Part shown: piece by piece, positions 8,735-17,741 of the stretch
Layout of the letters: each line of letters opens with the position of its first letter
Numbering within the stretch: position 1 is the stretch's first letter
Assembly: GCA_025354065.1 (NCBI GenBank)
Contig: JANXNM010000316.1
Coordinates: 1 to 40,639 of the forward strand
Length of the DNA: 40,639 nucleotides
Source: Synechococcales cyanobacterium 340R_concoct_173_sub
Lineage (GTDB): Bacteria; Cyanobacteriota; Cyanobacteriia; Leptolyngbyales; Leptolyngbyaceae
Reading direction: 5' to 3'
Notes under the pieces: generated by a model
The model's input: only the letters and a program-made list of their open reading frames with translations
Database searches by the model: none
Told to the model about the DNA's origin: nothing
Program-made: the position numbers and the translations under genes

Positions 8735-8763
8735 TTCACGGCTTTATAAGTATTTTGTATACT
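8735..8763 (+). promoter_or_regulatory. Candidate sigma70-type promoter for the group-2 sigma gene
   Basis: TTCACG (8735-8740) and TATACT (8758-8763) are separated by exactly 17 bases and match 4/6 and 5/6 of the consensus. Transcription would start near 8770, leaving a leader of about 75 bases before the ATG at 8845. Confidence 0.4.
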
Positions 8764-8844
8764 ATTGTCTTCCCGAATGCAATTTCATCAGGACCTTCCC
8801 AAGTAGTCTATGTACATATAGCTAGATGATATGGTGTCAAAGTT

Positions 8845-9804
8845 ATGGAAAAGGTTGTCGCGCCCCCCATCGATACAGTTAGAGCTTATTTGAGAGAAAT
8901 TGGCCGTGTGCCTTTACTAACTCAGGAAGAGGAAATAATCTATGGTAAACAAGTCGTTCGACTGACCGAGCTGCGCAAAGTCCGATCGGGTCTCGAAGCG
9001 GATCTTGGACGGCCCGTCAGTCGAATGGAATGGGCCAGTGCAGCTAATCTGTCTGAAGTCCAACTTAAGCATTTGATTCAGCACGGCGAACGCGCCACTA
9101 AACGGATGATCGAGGCGAACTTACGGCTTGTTGTCTCTGTTGCTAAAAAATATCAAAAGCGCAATGTCGATCTGATGGACCTGATTCAAGAAGGCACCAT
9201 TGGAATGCAACGTGGGGTGGAAAAATTTGATCCTAGTAAGGGCTATCGATTTAGCACCTATGCCTACTGGTGGATTCGCCAAGCAATCACACGGGCAATA
9301 GCGACCCAAAGCCGATCGATTCGATTGCCGATCCATGTTACCGAAAAGCTCAACAAGCTCAAAAAGGCTCAACGCGAACTTAGCCAAGCTCTTGGACGAG
9401 CTGCCACTACCATAGAACTCTCCGTTGCCCTAGATCTCTCTGCCGATCAGGTTCGTGAATATCTACAACACAACCGTTTGCCCATTTCGTTGGACATGAA
9501 ATTGGGTGAAAATTCAGATACACATTTAGGCGATCTGCTAGAAGACCCTGGATTGTCACCTGAAGAGTTCACTAGCACTAACTCCCTTAAACAAGATATT
9601 CAAGGGCTGATGGTTCATCTAACTGACCAACAACAACACATTCTCAATCTCCGATTCGGCCTTGCATCTGGCCAGAGTATGACGTTGGCGGCGATCGGGG
9701 AAGAACTTGGACTCAGCCGAGAACGTGTCCGACAAGTGGAACGGGAAGCCCTCAATCGCCTGCGTAAGCAGAAACTCTGCATAACAGGATATCTCGTTAG
9801 CTAG
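8845..9804 (+). CDS. Group 2 RNA polymerase sigma factor (SigB/SigD type)
   Basis: This 319-aa sigma70 factor lacks region 1.1 and is a non-essential, stress- or light-responsive type. Region 1.2 is [21 protein letters not shown] (residues ~9-30). Region 2 runs from ~85 to 160 with [24 protein letters not shown] and the -10 recognition helix [20 protein letters not shown]. Region 3 follows at ~165-240. Region 4.2, the -35 HTH, is [19 protein letters not shown] near the C-terminus. [12 protein letters not shown] recalls SigD-type proteins, but SigB cannot be excluded. The gene stands alone after the ndh terminator and converges on the 9812-10198 gene with seven bases between stops. Confidence 0.93.
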   Translation: MEKVVAPPIDTVRAYLREIGRVPLLTQEEEIIYGKQVVRLTELRKVRSGLEADLGRPVSRMEWASAANLSEVQLKHLIQHGERATKRMIEANLRLVVSVAKKYQKRNVDLMDLIQEGTIGMQRGVEKFDPSKGYRFSTYAYWWIRQAITRAIATQSRSIRLPIHVTEKLNKLKKAQRELSQALGRAATTIELSVALDLSADQVREYLQHNRLPISLDMKLGENSDTHLGDLLEDPGLSPEEFTSTNSLKQDIQGLMVHLTDQQQHILNLRFGLASGQSMTLAAIGEELGLSRERVRQVEREALNRLRKQKLCITGYLVS

Positions 9805-9811
9805 CTCACTC

Positions 9812-10198
9812 TTAACTGACACTTTGAGGCATGGTCCTAAGGGTCCGAAGGGAGTTAATGCACAGCGGACAATCACAGCCAAACAAGGCGATCGAAGCAT
9901 TGCTCTCTTCTTCCGAAAAATTAAACTCAGCCGGCGAGGTGAGATGGTCTGTGGCGTAGTCTACAGGCCTCACCTTTGGCGCATTTTTTAATATGCTAAC
10001 CTTCTCACAGACCAAATTGAATCGGCTATGGCGTGACATCACACAGATTTGAGCTTCAGTGGCATTGCGATCGGGAACCGCGATATTCTGCTCGACACTT
10101 GTTTTCTCGATACTTTGGGCAGGCATAGCGGTAAGCCAGCAAAATGAAGAGCCAACTAAGGTGGGAAGGGCCAATAGATTGAGAAGTAAACGATTCAT
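9812..10198 (-). CDS. Small exported Cys-containing protein, unknown function
   Basis: The 128-aa product starts with a clear signal peptide: MNRLLLNLLALPTLVGSSF then AMPAQS with an A-x-A-like cleavage site near residue 28. The mature part has paired Cys in CVMSRHSRFNLVC and a C-terminal FGCDCPLCINSLRTLR, giving C-x-C-x2-C, which could bind a metal or form disulphides in the periplasm or lumen. I recall similar short cyanobacterial proteins ending in this motif but know no function. An overlapping plus-strand ORF (10059-10292) is the weaker reading. It is divergent from petF. Confidence 0.7.
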   Translation of the reverse strand: MNRLLLNLLALPTLVGSSFCWLTAMPAQSIEKTSVEQNIAVPDRNATEAQICVMSRHSRFNLVCEKVSILKNAPKVRPVDYATDHLTSPAEFNFSEEESNASIALFGCDCPLCINSLRTLRTMPQSVS

Positions 10199-10775
10199 AG
10201 ACTTAGTAGAATTGATTGCATATAGCGTAACGCGTTCTATGGAAATAGAACAAATTCACTGCCCAAACCACGCCTCAATTAGGCTCAGTTGAATAATTAT
10301 GGCGATTAAGATAATCAACTGGCAAAAATGTCAATCCTTACAATAAGTTTTTCTAAAGCTTTCACAGAACCCTGTACACCGATCGGATTAAGCTCAGAAT
10401 TCCTCGATATTATCCATAAGCCTAGGGAGAAAACACAAATTTGTCGATCGGGCTAAAAACGTCAAAAAAGCTTTGAAATCCAGTAAGATCAATACTTTCA
10501 AGACTTTAGTACAGGCCAGATCCGATCGCTCTGATAAGTATAAGTAAATCAAATCACCCCTAACGATTACGAATCCCATTCATCTTCGTACTCCATTAAG
10601 GTTGCAACAGCGAGTTTTTCCCGTAGTATCAAAAACGAAGTCGAAGATCGCACGAGCCAACTTTAAAGCTTCGGTTTTAATTCGTCTCTTGCGGATGTCG
10701 GCAACAAGTTTCAGAATTAAAGGCACATGTGCCAGTTCTAAATCTGACATTTCAAATCTACAGAGGATAATTCCA
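10199..10775. other. 577-base intergenic region upstream of petF
   Basis: No gene is supported on either strand; the open frames present lack ribosome sites and family features. It must hold the petF promoter, for which I find no convincing -35/-10 pair, although TATAAG occurs at 10539-10544. A perfect 12-bp palindrome GGCACATGTGCC lies at 10722-10733, 43 bases before the petF ATG. An A/T-rich stretch with GCTTT near-repeats covers 10350-10500. Confidence 0.6.
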
Positions 10776-11075
10776 ATGGCAACTTTCAAAGTTACCCTCG
10801 TCAACGAGGCTGAAGGCTTAAATAAAACGATCGATTGCGATGACGATACCTACATTTTAGACGCGGCTGAAGAAGCAGGTATTGACTTGCCTTATTCTTG
10901 CCGTGCGGGCGCTTGCTCCACCTGTGCTGGTAAAGTAACAGCCGGAACCGTCGATCAGTCGGACCAATCCTTCTTGGATGACGACCAAATCGAAGCGGGC
11001 TTCGTGCTGACTTGCGTGGCTTACCCCACCTCCAACTGCACCATTTCAACCCATCAAGAAGAAGCACTTTACTAA
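10776..11075 (+). CDS. petF: Plant-type [2Fe-2S] ferredoxin
   Basis: This soluble ferredoxin accepts electrons from photosystem I and passes them to FNR, nitrite reductase, thioredoxin reductase and NDH-1. The 99-aa length is typical. The cluster ligands are Cys42, Cys47 and Cys50 in [13 protein letters not shown], and Cys80 in VLTCVAYP. The C-terminal HQEEALY is conserved in PSI-reduced ferredoxins. The start at 10776 ([10 protein letters not shown]) has AGAGG at 10762-10766. A longer in-frame reading from 10602 adds no family sequence. The gene is monocistronic with a strong terminator. Confidence 0.97.
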   Translation: MATFKVTLVNEAEGLNKTIDCDDDTYILDAAEEAGIDLPYSCRAGACSTCAGKVTAGTVDQSDQSFLDDDQIEAGFVLTCVAYPTSNCTISTHQEEALY

Positions 11076-11170
11076 GTCTCATACCCGACTTAAGTTGAGC
11101 CTTCACTGTTGAGTTGAGTCTCAATTGCAAGTTAAGTGTGCTTTTCTCAGTAGAAAAAGCGATATCAAAG

Positions 11171-11205
11171 AGCGGAGGCAATCCATGAGGGTTCCTCCGC
11201 TTTTT
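11171..11205 (+). terminator. Rho-independent terminator of petF
   Basis: AGCGGAGG (11171-11178) pairs perfectly with CCTCCGCT (11194-11201), and the second arm runs straight into TTTT. It ends 91 bases before coaD. Confidence 0.85.
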
Positions 11206-11296
11206 AGCCTCAATGGTCAATTCCATCTCTAGTTCTGCTAGAGTATTGCCTACCTATCGTTGTTCGGTGCGCTCTAGATCTTGAGCGTTTTTCTGT

Positions 11297-11848
11297 GTGA
11301 TTGCCATCTATCCAGGTAGCTTCGACCCAGTCACTCTCGGACATCTTGACATCATCGAACGAGGCGCACGTCTATTCGATCGAGTCATTGTTGCCGTCGC
11401 CCGCAACCCTAGTAAATCTCCTCTGTTCACCGTCGCCAAGCGTACAGAACAAATCAACAAAGCCATCCACCATCTACATAATGTAGAAGTTGATAGTTTC
11501 GAGGGATTGACTGTCAACTATGCTCAGAGTAAGGAAGCTACCGTTCTGATTCGAGGACTACGGGCCATTTCAGATTTTGAAATGGAGCTTCAGATGGCAC
11601 ATACTAACAAAACACTGTTTGACTCTATTGAAACTGTTTTTTTAGTGACTTCCAATGAATATAGTTTTCTAAGTAGTAGTATGGTTCGCGAAATATCAAA
11701 GTTCGGTGGACCCGTACATCATCTTGTTCCTCAACACGTTGCTCAGGATTTGCACCAATGTTACGTCAAAAACCAAACGCCCCTGACGGAAGAGCGCCCG
11801 AAAGCGCCGATGCTAGTGCAGCCAGCCTTGACATCCAACGAGAGCTAA
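11297..11848 (+). CDS. coaD: Phosphopantetheine adenylyltransferase (CoaD)
   Basis: CoaD adenylylates 4'-phosphopantetheine to dephospho-CoA, the penultimate step of coenzyme A synthesis. The nucleotidyltransferase signature [16 protein letters not shown] (His16 in TLGH) and the second motif [13 protein letters not shown] are present, as is [18 protein letters not shown]. It starts with GTG at 11297, which leaves the normal N-terminus MIAIYPGSF; there is no obvious Shine-Dalgarno. At 183 aa it is about 20 residues longer than usual: the C-terminal tail after HVAQDLHQ is encoded in a 91-base overlap with the next gene. Confidence 0.93.
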   Translation: MIAIYPGSFDPVTLGHLDIIERGARLFDRVIVAVARNPSKSPLFTVAKRTEQINKAIHHLHNVEVDSFEGLTVNYAQSKEATVLIRGLRAISDFEMELQMAHTNKTLFDSIETVFLVTSNEYSFLSSSMVREISKFGGPVHHLVPQHVAQDLHQCYVKNQTPLTEERPKAPMLVQPALTSNES

Positions 11849-12498
11849 ACCGTCTAGAGGAGATGCTTCTAGACAGTCCTAGGGTTCCTCTGAGTCGTCG
11901 AACGATGATTGATGAAGAAACTTTCTTGGATCAGCTTGATGTGATTCGGCTAAGTTTGCCGGAGGCGTTCGACCAAGCAGAGTCGATTTTGAGGCAAAAA
12001 GAAGAAATTTTGGCCCAAGCTGAGCAGTATGCCCAAGAAATTATCGCAACCGCCGAACAGCAGGCATCTCAGATTTTAAATGAAACGGGAATCCTCCGTC
12101 AGGCAGAATATGAGGCTCAGCAAATTCGTCAACAAGTCCAGCAAGAGTGTGAATTAACCCATAGTCAGATGATGACCGAAGTGGAGCAGTCTCGCCGTCA
12201 AGGGTTGCGAGATTTGGAAGATGCACGGCGCGGAGCCGTTGAAGAGGCCGAGGAGATTCAAAAGGGTGCCGACGAATATGCGGACAAGGTTCTGCGCGAT
12301 ATGGAAGCCAACATGGGTGAGATGTTACGGATTGTGCGTAATGGTCGTCAGCAGCTTCGGATTAATCAGCCGGAAAATCGTAATGGAGCAGCTCGATCGT
12401 CCACCCGTCAGCCCTCGCAAACAGTAGCACCGTTGCCTGCTGATGGAAAAAACGGCGCTACCCCTCGCCCCCCTGCACGTCAACATGCACGGCGATAA
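11758..12498 (+). CDS. Coiled-coil protein, DivIVA/ATP-synthase-B-like
   Basis: The 246-aa protein is conserved in cyanobacteria next to coaD and is often labelled DivIVA-like or ATP synthase B-like. [20 protein letters not shown] near residues 29-48 is the conserved start block. Residues ~70-205 form a long Glu/Gln/Ala-rich coiled coil ([36 protein letters not shown]). The C-terminal 40 residues are basic and Pro-rich. There is no membrane segment. The next in-frame ATG (11863) would cut the conserved block, so the ATG at 11758 and its 91-base overlap with coaD appear real. A scaffold role at septum or envelope is inference. Confidence 0.8.
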   Translation: MLRQKPNAPDGRAPESADASAASLDIQRELNRLEEMLLDSPRVPLSRRTMIDEETFLDQLDVIRLSLPEAFDQAESILRQKEEILAQAEQYAQEIIATAEQQASQILNETGILRQAEYEAQQIRQQVQQECELTHSQMMTEVEQSRRQGLRDLEDARRGAVEEAEEIQKGADEYADKVLRDMEANMGEMLRIVRNGRQQLRINQPENRNGAARSSTRQPSQTVAPLPADGKNGATPRPPARQHARR

Positions 12499-12580
12499 TA
12501 TTTAACTATTTTGCAGATCGGTGCGCATCTAAATGGGTGGGTCAACGAATAAATCGATCGCATTAGGTTGCGATTCGAGT

Positions 12581-14833
12581 TTAGTTGATCAGATTTTTAG
12601 GTTGAGCCGGGGAAGCTTGCTCCACTTGCTTCGAGATTTCAGGATTATAAAGTCGCATGTAGTTCCAATAGTTGGCGAACACCGATTTCACATAACCCTG
12701 CGTTTCGTCATAGCGAATTGATTCAACGAACTCATCAGTATCCTGGGTCTTGCTTTGGCTCACCCAATCACTGACAGCACCCGGTCCAGCGTTGTAGCTT
12801 GCGACGGCTAACATGGAATTGCCTTGATAGGTTTTATGGGTAGAGTCGAGATACCAGGTTCCAAATTTAATATTGTCATCAACATTTTCTAATTTGTAGT
12901 CCTTAACTTTGATTTGGCTAGCAATCTCACTCGCAGTCTCCGGCATAATTTGCATCAATCCTGTTGCTCCAACCACCGATTGAATTTTAGATTCAAAGCG
13001 GGACTCTTGACGAATTAACGCTGTGACCAACATTGGATTAAGCTTACGATCGGCGGACCAGGTGGAAATGGTTTGCATGTAGGGGAAGGGGTAAAGCGCT
13101 TGCCAATAGCCGATCTCTTGCTTGAGACTTTGGACTTGCTTTTGTTCTTCGGGAATTGTGCGATCGTTCAAGTGGCTGATCATAAAAATGCCATTGAGAT
13201 TATCACCCACACTCAGTCTCATCACGCCATCCGTGAATTGTTGGGCGACGGAGGGTTTGACGCGAGATTGATATTCCACTTGCCAATGAGACCATGCCTC
13301 TTGATCTTGGCCAAGGTGATGTAATTCTCTTAAGGCTTCGGAACCTGTGGGTAATTGACTGCGAAGTTTAGGGGGCGTGATTTGGGGCGTTAGGTCTCGA
13401 ACGGAGTCAAAATCACCGACTTTCCAGCCTAACAACGAAGCCGATCGCCATGCGTAGTAGGAGTCAGGCCGAGCTTGTAGAACCGCTTGGAAATGCTTCA
13501 TTGCATCGCCATTTTGTCCCCGTTTCATAGCCCATTTTCCAGCCCAAAATCCAGCCTGGGGAGCCAATTCAGCTTGAGGATTTCCGGTAATTACGGCATC
13601 TGCCCACTGCTGTGCAGCATCAAACTTATTGGCCTTGGCATATTGCTGAGCTATTGTCCATCGGAGTTCGGCTGCGGATTCACTAGCGGAGTGTTGATCT
13701 AATAGGACTTGCCGAGTTTGACTGGCGGTGGTCGGACTGTTGAGTTTTTCTTGGGCATTCGCTTTCGCCAGAAGAGCCTCAGGAGCCTTGTCCGGGTAGG
13801 CGGCTAAAATGCTGTCAGCATAGAGAATCGCATCTTGGGGCTTTTCAGCTAGATCGATTAAGCGAGTTAGGGCTAGTCCGGCTTCGGGGGTTCTGGGGAA
13901 GGATTTGACGACATATTGATACCGATCGCGGCTGCCAGATTTACCTGCAAGATGAAGACCACGGGCCGATCGGTATACGGTCAAGGCGCTGGCGGGAGAA
14001 AGCGCATAGGCAATGGCGGCTTTTTCATATTTTTGATTTTCCCATAGGCCAAAGGCGATCACTTCCCATTGTTGAGCGGTGAGTTGTTTGGCAAAGGTCT
14101 GGGTCAGTTGCTCTGTGCGATCGGCGTAGTCCTTGGCTTCTAAATCGTACTGAGCCAATTGAACTTGTAGGGCGAGCTGTTTGGGGTTTTGTTTAAGGCG
14201 TGCTTTTGCTAAATCGATCGCTTTGGGATGGGCTGGAAACTGGGCGAGGAGTTGCTCTTGATATTTTTTATCCTGTTGGCCTAACAAGGCTAGAGCTTCG
14301 GCGGCTGAGGGATCCTTGGGATATTGCTGAAGCAGTTGCTGGGCTGTTTTTAGGGCTTCGGGCGTTTGGTTCGCGGCGATTTGCGATTGGGCACGTTTTA
14401 TAAGAATAGGACCGCTGAGAACGGCGTAATCCTTTTCCAAATCTTTCAATTGCTCTAATGCGTCCTGTGCTTTCCCAGAACTTAATAAATCACTGGCCAA
14501 AAGATATCGCGCTCGGTTGCGATCGAGGGATGGATCACTGATTTGAGCCGTTTTTTTGAGTAGTTCAGCCCGTTGGTTTGCGGTTTGGGTGACGACGGGC
14601 GTGACGATCGGGCTGGGAGAACCAATCCGATCGGTACTTGAATGGCTTGCAGATTTCCCAAAGGGCAAAATTCCGGCGAAGTTATTGCCTTTTTCGGCTC
14701 CTGGTTTGACGGTGGTGGATACTAGAATCCCGACACCAAAGGACATCATCGCCAAGCCTCCGACGATCGGCATCCATAGTTTTCGAGGCTGTTGACTGAA
14801 TTCTTTGAGTGAGTGCAGTGACTTCTTCCACAT
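12581..14833 (-). CDS. Membrane-anchored Slt-like lytic transglycosylase with helical repeats
   Basis: The 750-aa protein should cleave peptidoglycan between MurNAc and GlcNAc with 1,6-anhydro ring formation. A short basic N-terminus is followed by one membrane helix (PIVGGLAMMSFGVGILVS, ~residues 23-40), so it is an inner-membrane anchored periplasmic enzyme. Residues ~90-560 are tetratricopeptide-like helical repeats, as in the Slt70 superhelix. The C-terminal domain holds catalytic Glu610 in ALIRQESRFESK, then GATGLMQIMPETA and VASYNAGPGAV, all family signatures. GGAG about 13 bases upstream may serve the start. It converges on the coiled-coil gene. Confidence 0.92.
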   Translation of the reverse strand: MWKKSLHSLKEFSQQPRKLWMPIVGGLAMMSFGVGILVSTTVKPGAEKGNNFAGILPFGKSASHSSTDRIGSPSPIVTPVVTQTANQRAELLKKTAQISDPSLDRNRARYLLASDLLSSGKAQDALEQLKDLEKDYAVLSGPILIKRAQSQIAANQTPEALKTAQQLLQQYPKDPSAAEALALLGQQDKKYQEQLLAQFPAHPKAIDLAKARLKQNPKQLALQVQLAQYDLEAKDYADRTEQLTQTFAKQLTAQQWEVIAFGLWENQKYEKAAIAYALSPASALTVYRSARGLHLAGKSGSRDRYQYVVKSFPRTPEAGLALTRLIDLAEKPQDAILYADSILAAYPDKAPEALLAKANAQEKLNSPTTASQTRQVLLDQHSASESAAELRWTIAQQYAKANKFDAAQQWADAVITGNPQAELAPQAGFWAGKWAMKRGQNGDAMKHFQAVLQARPDSYYAWRSASLLGWKVGDFDSVRDLTPQITPPKLRSQLPTGSEALRELHHLGQDQEAWSHWQVEYQSRVKPSVAQQFTDGVMRLSVGDNLNGIFMISHLNDRTIPEEQKQVQSLKQEIGYWQALYPFPYMQTISTWSADRKLNPMLVTALIRQESRFESKIQSVVGATGLMQIMPETASEIASQIKVKDYKLENVDDNIKFGTWYLDSTHKTYQGNSMLAVASYNAGPGAVSDWVSQSKTQDTDEFVESIRYDETQGYVKSVFANYWNYMRLYNPEISKQVEQASPAQPKNLIN

Positions 14834-14993
14834 AATCGTCGGCTCCGAAGGGTACGGGAGATTCCCCGATCTTCTTATAACAAATTTTTGGTGGAAAGGT
14901 TTAGAAATGTATACAGCAATTCTAAATTCGGAATGACCTAAACGGGGTACAGCCGATCGTTCGACCGCGAAATACCACTAATCTACATTCTGT

Positions 14994-15461
14994 TCACGGA
15001 AGTAATGTTACTTGTGATTTTTGTGGATATGATGTGCCACACACTTTGAAATCCTCGATTTGAATAATACACCCGTGACGATTTTTCTCATGATGTTTTC
15101 CACTAGAGTCGATAATTTCTAAATGAATTGTTGATTTAATTTCTTGACGACTTGAGTCCTGATCTGAAATGAACAAAAAAAGCTTTTCCGAACACGTAAA
15201 TCTATAACTTTGTAGCCGAATATCTGAAGGCTTCAGAATCAGCGGATTGTTCCCGACTCCTTGTTCCGGGATTATTACACGATTTTTCCTGTTGCCTTCA
15301 AATGCTAGTCCGACCTTTGACAGAACAATAGATTGATTACCTAAATTTGCAAAAGCTAGATTTAGTACCAACATCGATTCAGAATGTGGGATATTCTCTG
15401 AAAACCAATCGAGCAAAGTAAGCTTGACTATCTGCGTCTTTCGCAGAAACTGAAAATACAA
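14994..15461 (-). CDS. Unknown protein, apparently detached from its N-terminal membrane helix
   Basis: I do not recognise the family. Read from TTG 15461 the product has 155 aa with alternating hydrophobic stretches (MLVLNLAFANLGNQSIVLSKVGLAFEG) that suggest a beta-sandwich. The frame stays open upstream to 15572 and encodes a clear membrane helix (LPLILAILALVVATLSFAV), but that part has no ATG, GTG or TTG. Two ATGs (15565 and 15559) lie in another frame and would join it if the A5 run (plus-strand T run 15538-15542) had one more base. The gene may therefore be frameshifted, or the read short by one base. The intact product would be an N-anchored extracytoplasmic protein. Confidence 0.55.
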   Translation of the reverse strand: MYFQFLRKTQIVKLTLLDWFSENIPHSESMLVLNLAFANLGNQSIVLSKVGLAFEGNRKNRVIIPEQGVGNNPLILKPSDIRLQSYRFTCSEKLFLFISDQDSSRQEIKSTIHLEIIDSSGKHHEKNRHGCIIQIEDFKVCGTSYPQKSQVTLLP

Positions 15462-15819
15462 AGTAACTAGAGATACAGCGAAAGAGAGAGTAGCAACGAC
15501 TAAAGCTAGGATCGCTAATATCAGTGGTAGGCATAGATTTTTACAGGTATTGATAGCATAATCATATTTTGGTTAGACACGGAGTAGCTTCAAAGGGCTG
15601 TTCTAGTTAGAATCTCGCCTTACCCATACTCTAAATTTCAATAGATCATTATTCAACTATGCCCCAACGCCTGAAACGAAGCGGTCGAACTATTTGCTAG
15701 GTAGAAACTGTCTGCATATCTCCTTGGGATTATCGAGAAACTTTCTCACTATCCTACCCGCCGATCGTTACCGCTCCGCTGTATGGAGCTTGGCGATTAT
15801 TGCCAGAATCTGGTTTGAT
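15462..15819. other. 358-base stretch with the out-of-frame N-terminus of the gene at 14994-15461
   Basis: Bases 15462-15572 on the minus strand continue the reading frame of the neighbour and encode its membrane helix without a start codon. The remainder (15573-15819) shows no gene or convincing hairpin. A plus-strand ORF at 15694-15918 overlaps the kinase end and looks spurious. Confidence 0.5.
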
Positions 15820-16941
15820 CTAATAACTCGGCAACAACACCGTAAACGTACTGCCCACTCCTACCGTAGAATTCACCTTAATCTCGCCATTATGCGCTTC
15901 CACAATCCGTCTCGTTAGATGGAGTCCCAAGCCACTCCCCGATCGCTTGTGTTTCCCCGTCACAAAAATCTCAAACAACATTGTATGTTCATCCACCGGA
16001 ATCCCCGCCCCCGTATCCTGAACCGCCAACTCAATAATCGGTGTTTTTCGGTTTAAAAGTGCCCCTGGATTCGTCGTCAAATTCAACGTTACCCGGCCCC
16101 GATCGGTAAACTTCACCGCATTCCCCACCAAATTCGTCATCACCCGATACAACTCCATCCGATCGCCCTTCACCAACAACGGACCGACAGGTACACCCAC
16201 CAACTCCAACACCAATCCCTTATGAATTGCGATCGGTGACAACTCTTCCACTACTTCACTCGCCAAAATTGTTAAATCAACAGGCGAAAAAATCAGCGCT
16301 TTCCGACCCGCTTCATAGCGATACACTTCTAGCAACATATTCACCATCGTCAACAGATTTTGATTACTGCGACTCATTATTTCGATCGCCTCCTGCACAT
16401 CACTCGACAAGTCCCCCATCACGCCTTGAGCCAACAAACTCAACATCCGATCGGCGGCCACCATCGGCGTTCGTAAATCATGGGTCAACCGCCACACAAA
16501 ATCTTCTCGCTGACGCGCAATCTGGTCCCGCTCAGCCACACTATGCTTCAGCCGCAACAGCGATCGGACCCTCGCCATCAATTCATCATATTCAACGGGT
16601 TTACGAATAAAATCATCCGCCCCCGTATCTAACCCTCGGGCCACACTCAGTTGGTCATAGGCCGTAATTAGCAAAATCGGAATGAAGGGTAAATCAATAT
16701 TATTGCGGACCCGGCGCGTCACTTCATAGCCGTCCATCACGGGCATCATCACATCTAATAAAATCAAATCAGGTAGAAATTCATCAATTTTAGATAACGC
16801 TTCCTCGCCATTCTCTGCGGTCTCGATCGCGTAGCCTTCCTCTTGCAGAATGCTCTGAATCAAAAAAATATTGTCAAGGGAGTCATCCACAATTAGGACG
16901 CGATCGACTTTGGTTTGTTTGACAAATGGAGCATGATTCAT
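15820..16941 (-). CDS. REC-HisKA-HATPase histidine kinase
   Basis: This soluble hybrid has the receiver first. The receiver (residues ~13-130) is complete: VLIVDDS acidic pair, phospho-Asp in LILLDVMMPVMDG, and Lys in FIRKPVEYDEL. The HisKA domain has FVWRLTHDLRTPMV with the phospho-accepting His. The ATPase domain shows NLVGNAVKFTDRG (N box), DTGAGIP (G1) and GSGLGLHLTRRIVEAHNG (G2). With no membrane segment or sensory domain, input probably comes by phosphotransfer to its receiver. An ATG at 16941 is preferred over TTG 16971, but neither has a ribosome site. The partner regulator is not evident nearby. Confidence 0.9.
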   Translation of the reverse strand: MNHAPFVKQTKVDRVLIVDDSLDNIFLIQSILQEEGYAIETAENGEEALSKIDEFLPDLILLDVMMPVMDGYEVTRRVRNNIDLPFIPILLITAYDQLSVARGLDTGADDFIRKPVEYDELMARVRSLLRLKHSVAERDQIARQREDFVWRLTHDLRTPMVAADRMLSLLAQGVMGDLSSDVQEAIEIMSRSNQNLLTMVNMLLEVYRYEAGRKALIFSPVDLTILASEVVEELSPIAIHKGLVLELVGVPVGPLLVKGDRMELYRVMTNLVGNAVKFTDRGRVTLNLTTNPGALLNRKTPIIELAVQDTGAGIPVDEHTMLFEIFVTGKHKRSGSGLGLHLTRRIVEAHNGEIKVNSTVGVGSTFTVLLPSY

Positions 16942-17219
16942 TGCAACTGGACTGAGTGAATGGGCAAACAAGGTTAAGTGACGGGAACAACAGTGTAGAT
17001 TTTTTCTACCACTCTAGGTAATGGTTGGTTTTTTATTAATTTAGCGTCACTCTCAAGATAGATCTACAGGTGAAACTTGTGATCAAACCTAATATTAAAT
17101 CTCTAGCTCTACCGATCGTCCGCAATATGCCCAAGAGAGAATCCCGGTTCTATCTTAGTATTCCTAGGTTAGAACCCTGGAATCAGGGTAAAGTTCTGAT
17201 GAAGTCATGGGCTGAATGA

Positions 17220-17717
17220 ATGGAAGACATGGCAAAGCGAATTTTGGGATTGGATCCTGGGTTGGCGACGTTGGGGTTTGGGGCATTGATCTGTGTGCCT
17301 GCTGTTGGACGACAAGCGGCAAAAGTGGAAGTGTTGGATTATGGGGTAATTCAGACTCCCGCCGGGGAAGATGTGGGAAAACGTCTCGTTATGCTCCATG
17401 ACGATTTGCATAGCTTGGTGGAGATGGTGAAGCCGGATCTCGTCGCGATCGAAAAGCTTTTCTTTTATAAAATGGGAAATACAATCTTAGTTGCTCAGGC
17501 GCGGGGCGTGTTGTTGTTGGTGTTGGCTCAACATAATTTACCGATCGTTGAATTTACCCCAGCCCAAATAAAACAAGCGGTCGCAGGCCACGGAAATGCG
17601 GAGAAACGAGATGTCCAAGAAGCGGTGATGCGGGAGTTGGGGCTTGAGAAAATCCCGCGTCCGGACGATGCGGCAGATGGGTTGGCGATCGCGCTAAGTG
17701 CTTGGTTTCAGTGTTGA
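17220..17717 (+). CDS. ruvC: Crossover junction endodeoxyribonuclease RuvC
   Basis: RuvC resolves Holliday junctions by paired nicks, working with the RuvAB branch-migration complex in recombination and repair. The four acidic catalytic positions are visible in an RNase H-like fold: Asp12 in [13 protein letters not shown], Glu78 in VAIEKLFF, and Asp150 and Asp153 in [12 protein letters not shown]. The 165-aa length is normal. The start could instead be ATG 17229 ([11 protein letters not shown]), which has GGAAG close by. The stop codon lies inside a hairpin (17691-17729) shared with the convergent prohibitin-like gene. Confidence 0.93.
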   Translation: MEDMAKRILGLDPGLATLGFGALICVPAVGRQAAKVEVLDYGVIQTPAGEDVGKRLVMLHDDLHSLVEMVKPDLVAIEKLFFYKMGNTILVAQARGVLLLVLAQHNLPIVEFTPAQIKQAVAGHGNAEKRDVQEAVMRELGLEKIPRPDDAADGLAIALSAWFQC

Positions 17718-17729
17718 AGCACTCAGCGC
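17691..17729. terminator. Hairpin shared by convergent ruvC and SPFH genes
   Basis: GCGCT-A-AGTGCTT (17691-17703) pairs with AAGCACT-C-AGCGC (17717-17729), 12 pairs around one mismatch with a 13-base loop. It includes the ruvC stop codon and lies 12 bases past the end of the opposing gene. There is no T run on either side, so it may protect 3' ends rather than end transcription. Confidence 0.5.
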
Positions 17730-17741
17730 AATTACGGATCT

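Noticed and set aside
10059..10292. Plus-strand ORF opposite the exported Cys protein
   Set aside because: It mirrors the signal-peptide region of the minus-strand gene, which has the better N-terminus and a C-terminal motif I recall from other cyanobacteria.
10602..10775. N-terminal extension of ferredoxin
   Set aside because: Ferredoxin homology starts at MATFKV (10776), which has its own AGAGG; the upstream 58 codons are basic and unlike the family.
15694..15918. 74-codon plus-strand ORF
   Set aside because: It overlaps the conserved end of the histidine kinase and shows no family features.
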